Below are positions 53,090-62,591 of a stretch of 64,000 nucleotides of DNA, one piece after another. The translations under genes were made by a program, and so were the position numbers. The DNA comes from Paraburkholderia sp. (GTDB taxonomy: Bacteria; Pseudomonadota; Gammaproteobacteria; Burkholderiales; Burkholderiaceae), in the NCBI GenBank assembly GCA_004322045.1, contig SCRN01000040.1, positions 434,001-498,000 on the forward strand, written 5' to 3'. Each line of letters opens with the position of its first letter. The first letter of the stretch is position 1. The notes below the pieces were generated by a model that ran no database searches, was not told where the DNA came from, and saw only the letters and a program-made list of their open reading frames with translations.

Positions 53090-55492
53090 TTACTTCGCCG
53101 CCTTGGCCAAAGCTTGCCAAGTTTCGATGATCGTGTCGGGATTGAGCGAAATCGAAGCGATCCCTTCGTCGGCCAGCCATTGCGCGAAATCGGGATGGTC
53201 CGACGGGCCCTGACCGCAGATGCCGACGTACTTGTTCAAACGGCGGCACGCTTCAATTGCACGCTTGAGCAGGAACTTGACGGCTTCGTCGCGCTCGTCG
53301 AAGTCGACCGCCAAGAGCTCCATGCCGGAATCGCGATCGAGGCCGAGCGTGAGCTGCGTCAAATCGTTCGAGCCGATCGAGAAACCATCGAAGTGTTGCA
53401 GGAACTCATCGGCCAGAATGGCATTCGACGGCACCTCGCACATCATGATGAGCCGCAGGCCGTTTTCGCCGCGCTTCAGGCCGAACTTGTCGAGCAAGCC
53501 GACGACGCGCTCCGCTTGTTTGACCGTACGCACGAACGGCACCATGATCTCGACGTTCGTCAAGCCCATATCTTCGCGCACGCGCTTGAGCGCCAAGCAT
53601 TCCATCTCGAACGCCTGCGCGAAATCTTGCGCGATGTAGCGCGACGCGCCACGGAAGCCCAGCATCGGGTTTTCCTCGTCGGGCTCGTAACGCGAGCCGC
53701 CGATGAGCTTCTTGTATTCGTTCGACTTGAAGTCGGACAGACGCACGATCACAGGCCGCGGATAGAAAGCCGCCGCGATCGTCGCGATGCCTTCGGTCAG
53801 CTTGTCGACATAGAACGCTCGCGGCGACGCATGCCCGCGAGCGACGCTCTCGACCGCCTTCTTCAGATCCTGATCGACGTTCGGATACTCGAGAATCGCC
53901 TTCGGGTGCACGCCGATGTTGTTGTTGATGATGAACTCGAGCCGCGCAAGGCCGACGCCGGCGTTCGGCAATTGCGAGAAGTCGAACGCGAGCTGCGGGT
54001 TGCCGACGTTCATCATGATCTTGACGGGAATAGGCGGCAATTCGCCGCGCGACACTTCCGTCACTTCCGTTTCGAGCAGGCCGTCGTAGATCTTGCCTTC
54101 GTCGCCTTCGGCGCACGAAACCGTCACGAGCGCACCGTCCTTCAAAACGTCGGTGGCGTCGCCGCAACCCACGACCGCGGGCACGCCCAACTCACGCGCG
54201 ATGATCGCAGCGTGGCAGGTACGGCCGCCGCGGTTCGTGACGATGGCCGACGCGCGCTTCATCACCGGCTCCCAGTTCGGATCCGTCATGTCCGCCACCA
54301 GGACGTCGCCCGGTTGCACGCGCTCCATCTCCGACGGATCGTGGATCACGCGCACGCGGCCCGCACCGATCTTTTGCCCGATCGCACGTCCCGTGGCCAG
54401 CACCTGCGATTGGCCGCGCAGCTTGAACCGCTGCTCGACCTTGCCCGCGCCTTGGCTCTTCACCGTTTCGGGACGCGCCTGCAGGATGAAGATCTTGCCA
54501 TCGCGGCCGTCCTTGCCCCACTCGATGTCCATCGGACGCTGGTAATGCTTCTCGATGATGACGGCGTACTTGGCCAGCTCGATCACGTCTTCGTCGGTGA
54601 TGGAGAAACGGTTGCGCTGCTCGTGCGCCACGTCGACCGTCTTCACGCGGCCCGGCTCGCCCGGCTTCGTGAACTCCATCTTGATCAGCTTCGAGCCGAT
54701 CGAACGGCGGATGATCGGATACTTGCCCTGTTCGAGCGTGGTCTTGAAGACGTAGAACTCGTCCGGATTCACGGCGCCCTGCACGACGGTCTCACCCAGA
54801 CCGTAGCTGGACGTAATGAACACGGCGTCCTTGAAGCCCGATTCGGTATCGAGCGTGAACATGACACCCGCGGCGCCCACGTCGGAACGCACCATGCGCT
54901 GCACGCCGGCCGACAGCGCGACTTCCGCATGCGTGAAGCCTTTGTGGACGCGATAGGAGATCGCGCGGTCGTTGTAGAGCGACGCGAACACGTGCTTCAT
55001 GCGATCGAGCACGTCATCGATGCCGACGACGTTCAAATAGCTCTCTTGCTGACCGGCGAACGAAGCGTCCGGCAAATCTTCGGCTGTCGCCGATGAACGC
55101 ACGGCAAACGAAAGCTCCTCGGGCGAGCTCTTTTGCAGCGTCTCGAACTGGGCACGGATTTCGGCTTCCAGGCGCGGCTGCATCGGCGCGTCGACGATCC
55201 ACGCGCGAATTTCCTTGCCGGCGGCTGCGAGCGCCTTGACGTCGTCGATATCGAGCGTCTCGAGCCGAGCGGCGATCCGTTCGGTCAGATTGTTGTGCGT
55301 GAGGAAATCGCGAAATGCCAATGCCGTGGTGGCGAAGCCCGTGGGCACGCGCACGCCGGCCTCTGCCAGTTGGCTGATCATCTCGCCGAGCGACGCATTC
55401 TTGCCGCCCACGATTTCCACATCGGTCATCCGTAGCAGTTCGAACGGAATTACATACGCCTGATCCTTCGTGAAGTTTGCAGCGTTAGTCAT
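53090..55492 (-). CDS. ppsA: Phosphoenolpyruvate synthase
   Basis: Makes PEP from pyruvate and ATP for gluconeogenesis. The 800 aa comprise the N-terminal ATP-grasp domain ([40 protein letters not shown]), the central phosphohistidine swivelling domain with [21 protein letters not shown], and the C-terminal PEP-binding barrel ([34 protein letters not shown]). ATG 55492 is the conserved start. Divergent from its regulator ppsR, with a large inverted repeat between them. Confidence 0.98.
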   Translation of the reverse strand: MTNAANFTKDQAYVIPFELLRMTDVEIVGGKNASLGEMISQLAEAGVRVPTGFATTALAFRDFLTHNNLTERIAARLETLDIDDVKALAAAGKEIRAWIVDAPMQPRLEAEIRAQFETLQKSSPEELSFAVRSSATAEDLPDASFAGQQESYLNVVGIDDVLDRMKHVFASLYNDRAISYRVHKGFTHAEVALSAGVQRMVRSDVGAAGVMFTLDTESGFKDAVFITSSYGLGETVVQGAVNPDEFYVFKTTLEQGKYPIIRRSIGSKLIKMEFTKPGEPGRVKTVDVAHEQRNRFSITDEDVIELAKYAVIIEKHYQRPMDIEWGKDGRDGKIFILQARPETVKSQGAGKVEQRFKLRGQSQVLATGRAIGQKIGAGRVRVIHDPSEMERVQPGDVLVADMTDPNWEPVMKRASAIVTNRGGRTCHAAIIARELGVPAVVGCGDATDVLKDGALVTVSCAEGDEGKIYDGLLETEVTEVSRGELPPIPVKIMMNVGNPQLAFDFSQLPNAGVGLARLEFIINNNIGVHPKAILEYPNVDQDLKKAVESVARGHASPRAFYVDKLTEGIATIAAAFYPRPVIVRLSDFKSNEYKKLIGGSRYEPDEENPMLGFRGASRYIAQDFAQAFEMECLALKRVREDMGLTNVEIMVPFVRTVKQAERVVGLLDKFGLKRGENGLRLIMMCEVPSNAILADEFLQHFDGFSIGSNDLTQLTLGLDRDSGMELLAVDFDERDEAVKFLLKRAIEACRRLNKYVGICGQGPSDHPDFAQWLADEGIASISLNPDTIIETWQALAKAAK

Positions 55493-55579
55493 ACAAGCCC
55501 CTAAGTGTGAAAAAAATACTCGGTCGCGCGTGTGGGCTTGGTGCGCGCGGGCCATTGGGACCCGGGACGCGCAGCACGC

Positions 55580-55642
55580 GCAACCTGTTGGAGAAGCAAT
55601 CGCTTCGCTTAGCCGATTGCAATTGCTTCTCCAACAGGTTGC
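55580..55642. repeat. 21-bp perfect inverted repeat between ppsA and ppsR
   Basis: Arms 55580-55600 (ending GTTGGAGAAGCAAT) and 55622-55642 (beginning ATTGCTTCTCCAAC) are exact complements around a 21-nt spacer. The spacer itself contains CGATTGC, able to pair with GCAATCG in the left part, giving an alternative hairpin. Distance to ppsA start is 88 bp and to ppsR start 139 bp. It could be a shared operator, a structured leader or a small repeat element. Confidence 0.85.
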
Positions 55643-55780
55643 CGCTATTCTACCCTGCTTCTAACCGGCCGCCCGCTCTGCTGCTGCGGTCGCATGTCAA
55701 ACGCCGGCACACTGCTCGCGAAAACGCGCGAAAATCGCGTTTCCTCCCGCAGCGCCCGCTGCTTTCTGAAGCGTTAGCCG

Positions 55781-56596
55781 ATGCCGCCTACCGTATTTAT
55801 CGTCTCCGACGGAACGGGAATCACCGCCGAAACGTTCGCGCACTCGATCCTGTCCCAATTCGATCAAAAATTCCGCCTCGTCCGAGTGCCGTTCGTCGAT
55901 TCGATCGACAAGGCGTATGCCACGATCGAAAAGATCAGCGAATCGGCCGAACTCGACGGCCGCCGCCCGATTGTTTTCACGACGCTCGTCGATAGCGCGT
56001 CCAACGCGGTCGTCAAGCACTCGAACGCCCTCGTGCTCGACATCTTCCAGCAGTTCGTCGAACCGCTCGAGCAAGAGCTCGAAATGAAGTCGACGCACGC
56101 TATCGGGCGCGGGCACCAGAATGCCGACACCGAGGAATACAAGACGCGGATCGAGGCGATCAACTTTTCGCTTGCGCACGACGACGGGCAGTCCAACCGC
56201 AATCTCGCCGGCGCCGACGTCATTCTCGTGGGCGTCTCGCGCAGCGGCAAGACGCCTACGAGTCTCTATCTCGCCATGCAATACGGCGTCAAGGCAGCCA
56301 ACTATCCGCTCATTCCCGAAGATTTCGAGCGCGGCAAACTGCCCACCCCGCTGCTCGCGCATCGGGACAAGTTGTTCGGCTTGTCGATCGACCCGCAACG
56401 GCTATCGGAAATCCGCAACGAACGGCGCCCCGGCAGCAAGTACGCTGCGCCCGAAAATTGCCGTTACGAGATCAACGAGGCCGAAACGCTGATGCGGCGA
56501 GAAGGAATCAAATGGCTGTCCTCGACGCATAAGTCGATCGAGGAAATCGCAACAACGATCCTGCAGGAAGTCAAGCTCGACCGGCCGACTTATTGA
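55781..56596 (+). CDS. ppsR: PEP synthetase regulatory protein (bifunctional kinase/pyrophosphorylase)
   Basis: The 271-aa DUF299 protein phosphorylates PEP synthase with ADP as donor and reverses this with inorganic phosphate, controlling its activity. The P-loop GVSRSGKTPTS is at residues 151-161; the N-terminus VFIVSDGTGITAETFAHSIL and the segment YPLIPEDF are family hallmarks. It is divergent from its target gene ppsA, a conserved neighbourhood. Confidence 0.97.
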   Translation: MPPTVFIVSDGTGITAETFAHSILSQFDQKFRLVRVPFVDSIDKAYATIEKISESAELDGRRPIVFTTLVDSASNAVVKHSNALVLDIFQQFVEPLEQELEMKSTHAIGRGHQNADTEEYKTRIEAINFSLAHDDGQSNRNLAGADVILVGVSRSGKTPTSLYLAMQYGVKAANYPLIPEDFERGKLPTPLLAHRDKLFGLSIDPQRLSEIRNERRPGSKYAAPENCRYEINEAETLMRREGIKWLSSTHKSIEEIATTILQEVKLDRPTY

Positions 56597-56683
56597 GATT
56601 AAGCGGCGACAGCGCGTGCCGAGTCCGGGTTCGCGCCTAGGGGTCCAGCGCCGGCCGGGCCGCACACCGGGAGCGCGGGTCGA

Positions 56684-57469
56684 TCAGCGGGAGATGCGTT
56701 GCTGGCGGCACTGCTCGAACAGACAAATCGCCGCGGCCGCCGCCACATTGAGCGACTCCATGCCGCCGGGCTGGGGAATCGTCAGGCGATAAGCGACTGC
56801 GGAGCGCCACGCCGCCGAGACGCCCGAGCCTTCATTACCGAAAATCCACGCGATCGGGCCGGCCAAATCGCAATCGTAAAGCGCCTGCGGCGCGTGAGAA
56901 TCGGTCATGGCCGCCGGTACGGCCAGGCGAGGCACCAGCGTTGCCGCATCGACGTCTTCATGCACATCGAGCAGGAAATGAGCGCCCATCCCCGAGCGCA
57001 GCACCTTCGACGACCATACATAGGCCGTTCCCGGCGCGCAAAACACCTGCTTGACGCCCGCGGCCGCGGCGCTGCGCAGAATCGACCCCACGTTGCCCGC
57101 GTCCTGCACGCCGTCCAGCACGATGCAGGTCGTGTCCACGCGCTCGGGTAGCGGCGCGCAGAGCTTGCTGACGACGAAAAGCATGCCGACGCCATTGACC
57201 ACGTTCGATAACTGCCCGAATAGCGCGTCGGGCAGCGTGACGATGCGCTCGGCATCGACACGCGCGACGATCGCCTGCGCCTCGTCGTGCCGCAATGCCC
57301 CATCGGTGACGACGCAGGTTTCAGGCTGGCCGGCGACGTCCAGGTATGCCGACGCAAGATGAAAGCCTTCCAGCAGCGCCTGGCCGCTCTTTTTCTGATG
57401 ATGTGTCGAAGCAGCCAGCGCTTTGAGGCGCTTATAGAGCGGGTTGTCGCGCGAGGTGATCGCTTTCAC
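56684..57469 (-). CDS. TrmH/SpoU-family RNA 2'-O-methyltransferase
   Basis: The 261-aa SPOUT methyltransferase has an N-terminal substrate domain (ITSRDNPLYKRLKALAASTHHQKKSGQALLEGFHL) and catalytic knot motifs 1-3: LDGVQDAGNVGSILRSAAAAGV, WIFGNEGSGVS and IPQPGGMESLNVAAAAAICLFE. Likely modifies 23S rRNA (RlmB/YsgA-like); the exact site is unknown. It is 82 bp downstream of rnhB on the same strand and probably the last gene of the lpx operon. Confidence 0.92.
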   Translation of the reverse strand: MKAITSRDNPLYKRLKALAASTHHQKKSGQALLEGFHLASAYLDVAGQPETCVVTDGALRHDEAQAIVARVDAERIVTLPDALFGQLSNVVNGVGMLFVVSKLCAPLPERVDTTCIVLDGVQDAGNVGSILRSAAAAGVKQVFCAPGTAYVWSSKVLRSGMGAHFLLDVHEDVDAATLVPRLAVPAAMTDSHAPQALYDCDLAGPIAWIFGNEGSGVSAAWRSAVAYRLTIPQPGGMESLNVAAAAAICLFEQCRQQRISR

Positions 57470-57551
57470 GAGATTGACAGCCAGAGAGACGGCCTTGCAG
57501 GCCTAAGAACTTGAAACGTGCTCGCTGTCATTCTAAGGCGAGCACGGCGAC

Positions 57552-58382
57552 TCATTGGTCGGCGCCCGCGCCTTTGATATCGGCGCTAAACGCTTGGTCG
57601 TACAACGCCGTTTCGTCGAAGGCGTCACTGTCGACAACCGCCTCGATCGCTGCCACGCTCACTTTGCTCGGCAGCGTCACGCGGATGCCCCGCTGTTCGA
57701 ACGCGGCGCGCACCGGGGCGAACGAGCGCCGATGATGCTCGCACGGTCCATGTTCGTCGAGGGCGGCCAAATGCCGAGGGGTGCCATACCCGACGTGCGC
57801 ATCGAAACCGTACATCGGAAACTGAGCGTGCAGCTCCTGCAACATCCGATCGCGCGTGACTTTCGCCAATATCGACGCGGCTGAAATGGCCGGCACGAGC
57901 GCGTCGCCACCGATCACCGCTTCGCTGCGCACGGCGAGCACCGGACAGCGATTGCCGTCGATGCGGGCGAGCGTCGGCACGATCGACAGGCCCTCGACGG
58001 CCCGTTTCATCGCCAGCATCGTCGCATGCAGGATATTGAGCCGGTCGATTTCCTCGACGCTCGCCGAAGCCACGCAAAAAGCCAGCGAACGCTCGACGAT
58101 CTTCTCGTAAAGCGCCTCACGCTTTTTCGCCGTCAACGCTTTGGAATCGTCGAGCCCTCGGATGCGGCGCTTCGGATCCAAGATGACCGCCGCGGCAACG
58201 ACGGGCCCGGCCAGTGGCCCCCGCCCGGCTTCATCCACGCCGCAGACGATGTCGAGGGGCGAATCGAAATCGAGCGCGCTTTGCGTCAACGCGATGCGAG
58301 GCTTGCCGCGCGGCCGCACACTGGCCGGCGCATCGGCAATCTCGCTCCCCTGCTTTGCGCGCGATGGTCGCGAAGTCGTCAT
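57552..58382 (-). CDS. rnhB: Ribonuclease HII
   Basis: Removes RNA from RNA-DNA hybrids and misincorporated ribonucleotides. The active-site block [16 protein letters not shown] (D50, E51) is present, followed by [28 protein letters not shown] and [15 protein letters not shown]. The 276 aa are longer than typical (about 200-215), with roughly 40 extra N-terminal and 40 C-terminal residues. It overlaps lpxB by 4 bp, in the conserved lpxA-lpxB-rnhB order. Confidence 0.96.
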   Translation of the reverse strand: MTTSRPSRAKQGSEIADAPASVRPRGKPRIALTQSALDFDSPLDIVCGVDEAGRGPLAGPVVAAAVILDPKRRIRGLDDSKALTAKKREALYEKIVERSLAFCVASASVEEIDRLNILHATMLAMKRAVEGLSIVPTLARIDGNRCPVLAVRSEAVIGGDALVPAISAASILAKVTRDRMLQELHAQFPMYGFDAHVGYGTPRHLAALDEHGPCEHHRRSFAPVRAAFEQRGIRVTLPSKVSVAAIEAVVDSDAFDETALYDQAFSADIKGAGADQ

Positions 58383-59548
58383 AGCCGCGGCTTCCTCGCT
58401 TCAATGACACGCGCGACGGCTTCGGCCGCACATTCGGCCGTGTTCCTGCGCAGCGTCAAATGCATCTGCGTGAAGATGTCGGTCAGCGTGCGCCGATTCG
58501 CATCGTCGTGCAACTGGACGAGCACGGCGTCCGCGAGCGCCTCGGGCGTAGCGAAATGCTGCAGCAGTTCCGGGACCACGAAGCGGCCCGCCAAAATATT
58601 CGGCAAGCCGACGTACGGCAAATATCCTTGCCGGCGCATGATCTGTCCCGTCAGCCAGGGCACCTTGTACGAGATGACCATCGGCTTCTTCAGCAGCGCA
58701 GCTTCCAGCGTGACCGTCCCGCTCTTGACGAGCACGGCGTCGGCAGCGGTCATCGCGCGTTGCGCGTCGCCGTCGGTGATCGTCAGGGCCAGTTCGGGAT
58801 GCGCCGCCACGAGCGGTTGCAGCAGCGCTCGCAGCGCGGGCGTGGCCGCCGGCATGACGAACCTCAAACCCGGCTCGCGACGCTGCATGATCGCCATCGC
58901 CTCGAAGAACGTGGGGCCGATCAGGCCGATCTCCGAGCGTCGACTGCCCGGCAGCACCGCCACGACAGGCCCCGCCGCGGGCAGACCCAGCATAGCGCGC
59001 GCACCGGCGACATCGGGTTCGAGCGGGATTTCATCCGCGAGAGGGTGACCGACGTAGGTGGCCGGCACGTGCGCTTTTTCGAGCAACGACGTCTCGAACG
59101 GAAATACGCAAAGCATGTGATCGACCGCCCTCGCGATCGTCTTGATGCGCCCCCCGCGCCATGCCCAGAACGACGGGCAAACGAAATGAATCGTTGGAAT
59201 TCCCGCGCGGCGCAGCGCTTGCTCGAGCCCGAAGTTGAAATCGGGCGCATCGACACCGATGAACGCGTGCGGCGGCTCAGCCAGCAATTGGCGCTTCAGT
59301 TCGTTGCGGATGCCGAGAATTTCGGGGATATGGCGCAGCGCTTCGACGTAGCCCCGAACGGAAAGCTTTTCCATCGGCCAATGCGCTTCGAAGCCCTGCG
59401 CTGCCATGCGCGGGCCGCCGATGCCGAAGTAGCGCGTGCCCTCTGGCAACCGGCGCGCGAGCCCCCCCAGCAGCGAGGCCGCCAACAAATCGCCCGACGG
59501 CTCGCCGGCAACCATGGCGATGCGCGGCGCATTCGATTGAGGCGTCAT
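58379..59548 (-). CDS. lpxB: Lipid-A-disaccharide synthase
   Basis: Condenses UDP-2,3-diacylglucosamine with lipid X, forming the lipid A disaccharide at the inner membrane. The 389-aa GT-B glycosyltransferase (GT19) has [50 protein letters not shown] and [15 protein letters not shown], plus a [22 protein letters not shown] nucleotide site. Three bp after lpxA; overlaps rnhB. Confidence 0.98.
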   Translation of the reverse strand: MTPQSNAPRIAMVAGEPSGDLLAASLLGGLARRLPEGTRYFGIGGPRMAAQGFEAHWPMEKLSVRGYVEALRHIPEILGIRNELKRQLLAEPPHAFIGVDAPDFNFGLEQALRRAGIPTIHFVCPSFWAWRGGRIKTIARAVDHMLCVFPFETSLLEKAHVPATYVGHPLADEIPLEPDVAGARAMLGLPAAGPVVAVLPGSRRSEIGLIGPTFFEAMAIMQRREPGLRFVMPAATPALRALLQPLVAAHPELALTITDGDAQRAMTAADAVLVKSGTVTLEAALLKKPMVISYKVPWLTGQIMRRQGYLPYVGLPNILAGRFVVPELLQHFATPEALADAVLVQLHDDANRRTLTDIFTQMHLTLRRNTAECAAEAVARVIEARKPRL

Positions 59549-59551
59549 CGC

Positions 59552-60340
59552 CTAGCGAATGATGCCGCGCTGCGACGATTCGATGAACGTGATGAGCTTG
59601 CGCACAGGCTCGTCGCCGTCCCCGCCCGCCGATGCGAGTTCCGTGAGCTGCACCTTCGCCTCTTCGAGCGACAGGCCGTTCTTGTAAAGCAGCCTGTAGG
59701 CACTGCGCAATGCGGAGATCGCATCGGCCGAGAAACCGCGTCGCCGCAGCCCCTCGACGTTGATGCCATGCGGTTCGGCCTTGTTGCCCGCGGCGATCAC
59801 GAAAGGCGGAATGTCCTGCACCAGCGCCGATGCGCCGCCGAGCATCGAGTGCTCGCCGATCTTCACGAACTGATGGACGCCCGACATGCCGCCCACGATC
59901 GCCCAGTCGCCGATGATGACGTGCCCCGCCATCTGCGCGTTGCTGGACAAGATCACGTTGCTGCCGACGTGGCAATCGTGCCCGACGTGGACATACGCCA
60001 TGATCCAGTTGTCGTCGCCGAGCGTCGTCACTCCACCGTCCTGCACGGTGCCCGTGTGGATGGTAGTGAACTCGCGAATCGTGTTGCGATCGCCAATCAC
60101 GAGCCGAGTCGGTTCGCCCTGGTACTTCATGTCTTGCGGGCGGCCGCCGACGGACGCGTAGTGCCCGATCCGGTTATCGGCGCCGATCGTCGTGTGACCT
60201 TCGATGACACTATGCGATCCGACGGCGGTACGCGCGCCAATCGTCACGTTGGCGCCGACGATCGCATACGGGCCGATCTCGACGTCTTCTCCGAGTTGCG
60301 CGCCCGGCTCGATGATCGCGGTAGGATGAATCCTGCTCAT
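59552..60340 (-). CDS. lpxA: UDP-N-acetylglucosamine acyltransferase
   Basis: First enzyme of lipid A synthesis, transferring a 3-hydroxyacyl group from ACP. The 262-aa left-handed beta-helix protein has hexapeptide repeats ([32 protein letters not shown] onwards), the catalytic-His region [12 protein letters not shown] / [11 protein letters not shown] and the C-terminal helical domain. In order with fabZ (16 bp upstream) and lpxB. Confidence 0.98.
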   Translation of the reverse strand: MSRIHPTAIIEPGAQLGEDVEIGPYAIVGANVTIGARTAVGSHSVIEGHTTIGADNRIGHYASVGGRPQDMKYQGEPTRLVIGDRNTIREFTTIHTGTVQDGGVTTLGDDNWIMAYVHVGHDCHVGSNVILSSNAQMAGHVIIGDWAIVGGMSGVHQFVKIGEHSMLGGASALVQDIPPFVIAAGNKAEPHGINVEGLRRRGFSADAISALRSAYRLLYKNGLSLEEAKVQLTELASAGGDGDEPVRKLITFIESSQRGIIR

Positions 60341-60356
60341 GCGTTCTTGGCCCTTC

Positions 60357-60815
60357 TCACTCGTCCGCGTGCTTGACCGTACACATCAACTCGGCTTCGG
60401 CGGCGATCACGCCGTCGACTTCCGCGTGGGCTTTGAATTTCCAGATGTTGCGCATGCGGCGCTCGAACGTCGCGTTGAGAATCAGTTGATCGCCGGGCTC
60501 GACGACTCGCTTGAAGCGCGCTTTATCGATGCCGACGAAGTAGTACAACGTCGTTTCGGGATCGTGCGGTTCTTCGGCGAAGGTCAGAAGCGCCGCCGTC
60601 TGTGCAAGCGCCTCCATGATCAGCACGCCGGGCATCACGGGACGCTGCGGGAAATGCCCCGTGAAGTAGGGTTCGTTGATCGACACGTTCTTGAGCGCCT
60701 TGATGCGCGTGTGCGGCTCGAGTTCCAGCACCCGGTCCACTAGCAGGATCGGATAGCGATGCGGCAGCAGCTTAAGAATCTGGTGAATGTCGAGATTGAT
60801 TTTTTCAGTGCTCAT
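60357..60815 (-). CDS. fabZ: 3-hydroxyacyl-[ACP] dehydratase
   Basis: The 152-aa hot-dog-fold dehydratase of fatty acid elongation has [42 protein letters not shown] with catalytic His and Glu, and [14 protein letters not shown]. Between lpxD and lpxA, as in most proteobacteria, balancing fatty acid and lipid A acyl supply. Confidence 0.98.
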   Translation of the reverse strand: MSTEKINLDIHQILKLLPHRYPILLVDRVLELEPHTRIKALKNVSINEPYFTGHFPQRPVMPGVLIMEALAQTAALLTFAEEPHDPETTLYYFVGIDKARFKRVVEPGDQLILNATFERRMRNIWKFKAHAEVDGVIAAEAELMCTVKHADE

Positions 60816-60932
60816 GATGTGTCTGCTCCACGCAAGCTGCCTCGCGCGGGTAATTACTACGGATGCGGATCGCGGCGAACTAAGCCGGCTTGCCGGCGCT
60901 CGCGCTTGCCAAGCGCGGCGCGCCGGTGGGTC

Positions 60933-62006
60933 TCAACCCTCGCCCCCTTGCTGGGCAAGCGTGGTTTCGAGCACTTTGATGCGTTCGCGCAGCTTATCGA
61001 GATTGCGCATCAACGCCGCGCTCTTGTTCCACTGCGCATGGTCGACAGCCGGGAATGCGCTTGTGTAGATGCCCGGCTTGAGCAGCGACTTCGATACGCC
61101 CGATTTGGCCGTGACGATTACGTAATCGGCAAGCGTCACGTGCCCTGCAATGCCCACCGCGCCGCCGATCATACAGTGACGGCCGATCGTCGTGCTGCCC
61201 GCGATGCCGGCGCAACCCGCGATCACGGTGTAAGCGCCGATCTTGCAGTTATGGCCGATCTGCACCAGGTTGTCGATCTTCACGCAGGCTTCGATCGTCG
61301 TATCGGCCATCGCGCCGCGGTCGATCGTCGTGTTGGCGCCGATTTCGACATCCGCGCCGATCGTCACGCCGCCCACTTGCGGAATCTTGACCCAGCTTCC
61401 GGTGCGTTCATCGCCTTCGCCGACGAAGTCCGGGGCGAACCCGAAGCCATCGGAACCGATGACCGCACCCGCGTGCACGATGGCGCGCGCACCGATGTTG
61501 CAACCGTGATAAACGGTCACGTTCGGATAAAGATGCGAGCCCTCGCCGATGCGCGTGCCGCGGCCGATCGTGACGTTGGCGTCGAGGCGTACATCCTCGC
61601 CCACCACGGCCGACGCCTCGATCACCACATGCGGGCCGATCACGGCGCTGGCCGCAACCCGCGCGCTCGGATCCACGACGGCGCTCGGATGCACGCCTGC
61701 GGGCGTTTTCGGCGCAGCCAAATCGATGAACAGTTGAGCGACTCGCGCAAAATAGGCGTAAGGATTCGCCGTGACGATGAAGGTGCGTCCCGCGCGCGAG
61801 GCCAGCTTCTCGAGATCGCCAGGGGCGATCAACACCGCGCCGGCCTGCGTCGTATCGACCTGGGAGAGGTACTTGGGATTGGCGATAAACGCCAGTTGAT
61901 GCGGCTGAGCCTGATCGAGCGGAGCCAGGCCCGCCACCTCCAGGGTCGCATCGCCCACGACTTCACCGCCTAAGCGTTGGGCGATCTGCCCGAGCGTCAA
62001 TGCCAT
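60933..62006 (-). CDS. lpxD: UDP-3-O-acylglucosamine N-acyltransferase
   Basis: Third lipid A enzyme, N-acylating UDP-3-O-acylglucosamine. The 357 aa contain an N-terminal uridine-binding domain ([44 protein letters not shown]), then a hexapeptide-repeat helix with the catalytic-His type segment [16 protein letters not shown], and a C-terminal helix. It is 19 bp after skp and 117 bp before fabZ. Confidence 0.98.
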   Translation of the reverse strand: MALTLGQIAQRLGGEVVGDATLEVAGLAPLDQAQPHQLAFIANPKYLSQVDTTQAGAVLIAPGDLEKLASRAGRTFIVTANPYAYFARVAQLFIDLAAPKTPAGVHPSAVVDPSARVAASAVIGPHVVIEASAVVGEDVRLDANVTIGRGTRIGEGSHLYPNVTVYHGCNIGARAIVHAGAVIGSDGFGFAPDFVGEGDERTGSWVKIPQVGGVTIGADVEIGANTTIDRGAMADTTIEACVKIDNLVQIGHNCKIGAYTVIAGCAGIAGSTTIGRHCMIGGAVGIAGHVTLADYVIVTAKSGVSKSLLKPGIYTSAFPAVDHAQWNKSAALMRNLDKLRERIKVLETTLAQQGGEG

Positions 62007-62025
62007 TACCGTGCTGCTCCGTCGT

Positions 62026-62541
62026 TCAGTTCGTCCCGTTCGAGCCCGCCAGCGCCTTGATCACCTGATCCGTGATGTCGATACGCGGGCTCACGTAGAC
62101 GGCTTCCTGCACGATCAAATCGTAATGCTGCTGCTCGGCAATTTGCTTGATGACCTTGTTGGCCTTCTCCAAGACGGCCGCCAACTCCTCGTTGCGACGC
62201 TGGTTCAAATCTTCACGGAACTCGCGCTGTTTGCGCTGAAGATCCGTATCGAGTTGCGCCAAGTCCTTCTGCTTTTGCGCGCGATCCGTTGCGGACATCG
62301 AGTTGCCGCTCGAGTCGATCTGATCGGATAGCTTCTTCATCTTTGCCGCGAGCGCTTGCAAGTCTTTGTCTCGCGCGGCGAATTCCGCCTCGAGCTTGGC
62401 TTGGGCGGCTTTTGCGGCACCGGATTCGCGCAGAATGCGGTCCGAGTTGACAGCGGCGATGCGGGCCTCCTGCGCTTGCGCGACGCCGCCCAAGAGCGCC
62501 CCCGTCAGTGCCACCACACCCAACACGCGTTTGATAAACAT
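62026..62541 (-). CDS. skp: Periplasmic OmpH/Skp-family chaperone
   Basis: The 171-aa protein has a signal peptide ([18 protein letters not shown]..., cleavage after AQA near residue 23) and a long coiled-coil (about 45-130: [40 protein letters not shown]) forming the tentacles that hold unfolded outer-membrane proteins for BamA. ATG 62541 fixed by the signal peptide. It is 50 bp after bamA and before lpxD. Confidence 0.96.
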   Translation of the reverse strand: MFIKRVLGVVALTGALLGGVAQAQEARIAAVNSDRILRESGAAKAAQAKLEAEFAARDKDLQALAAKMKKLSDQIDSSGNSMSATDRAQKQKDLAQLDTDLQRKQREFREDLNQRRNEELAAVLEKANKVIKQIAEQQHYDLIVQEAVYVSPRIDITDQVIKALAGSNGTN

Positions 62542-62591
62542 ACCGGTTTGCAAAATCGTCCTCTCGTTGCTGGACAGAGCGCGGCGCGCTG

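Noticed and set aside
52922-55096. 724-codon open frame on the plus strand opposite ppsA
   Set aside because: It lies antisense to unmistakable ppsA and its His/Arg/Asp-rich product is the typical reverse-frame artefact of GC-rich codon bias.
58460-60376. 638-codon plus-strand frame opposite lpxB and lpxA
   Set aside because: Antisense to two certain genes; the product is Arg/His/Asp-rich low complexity with no domain.
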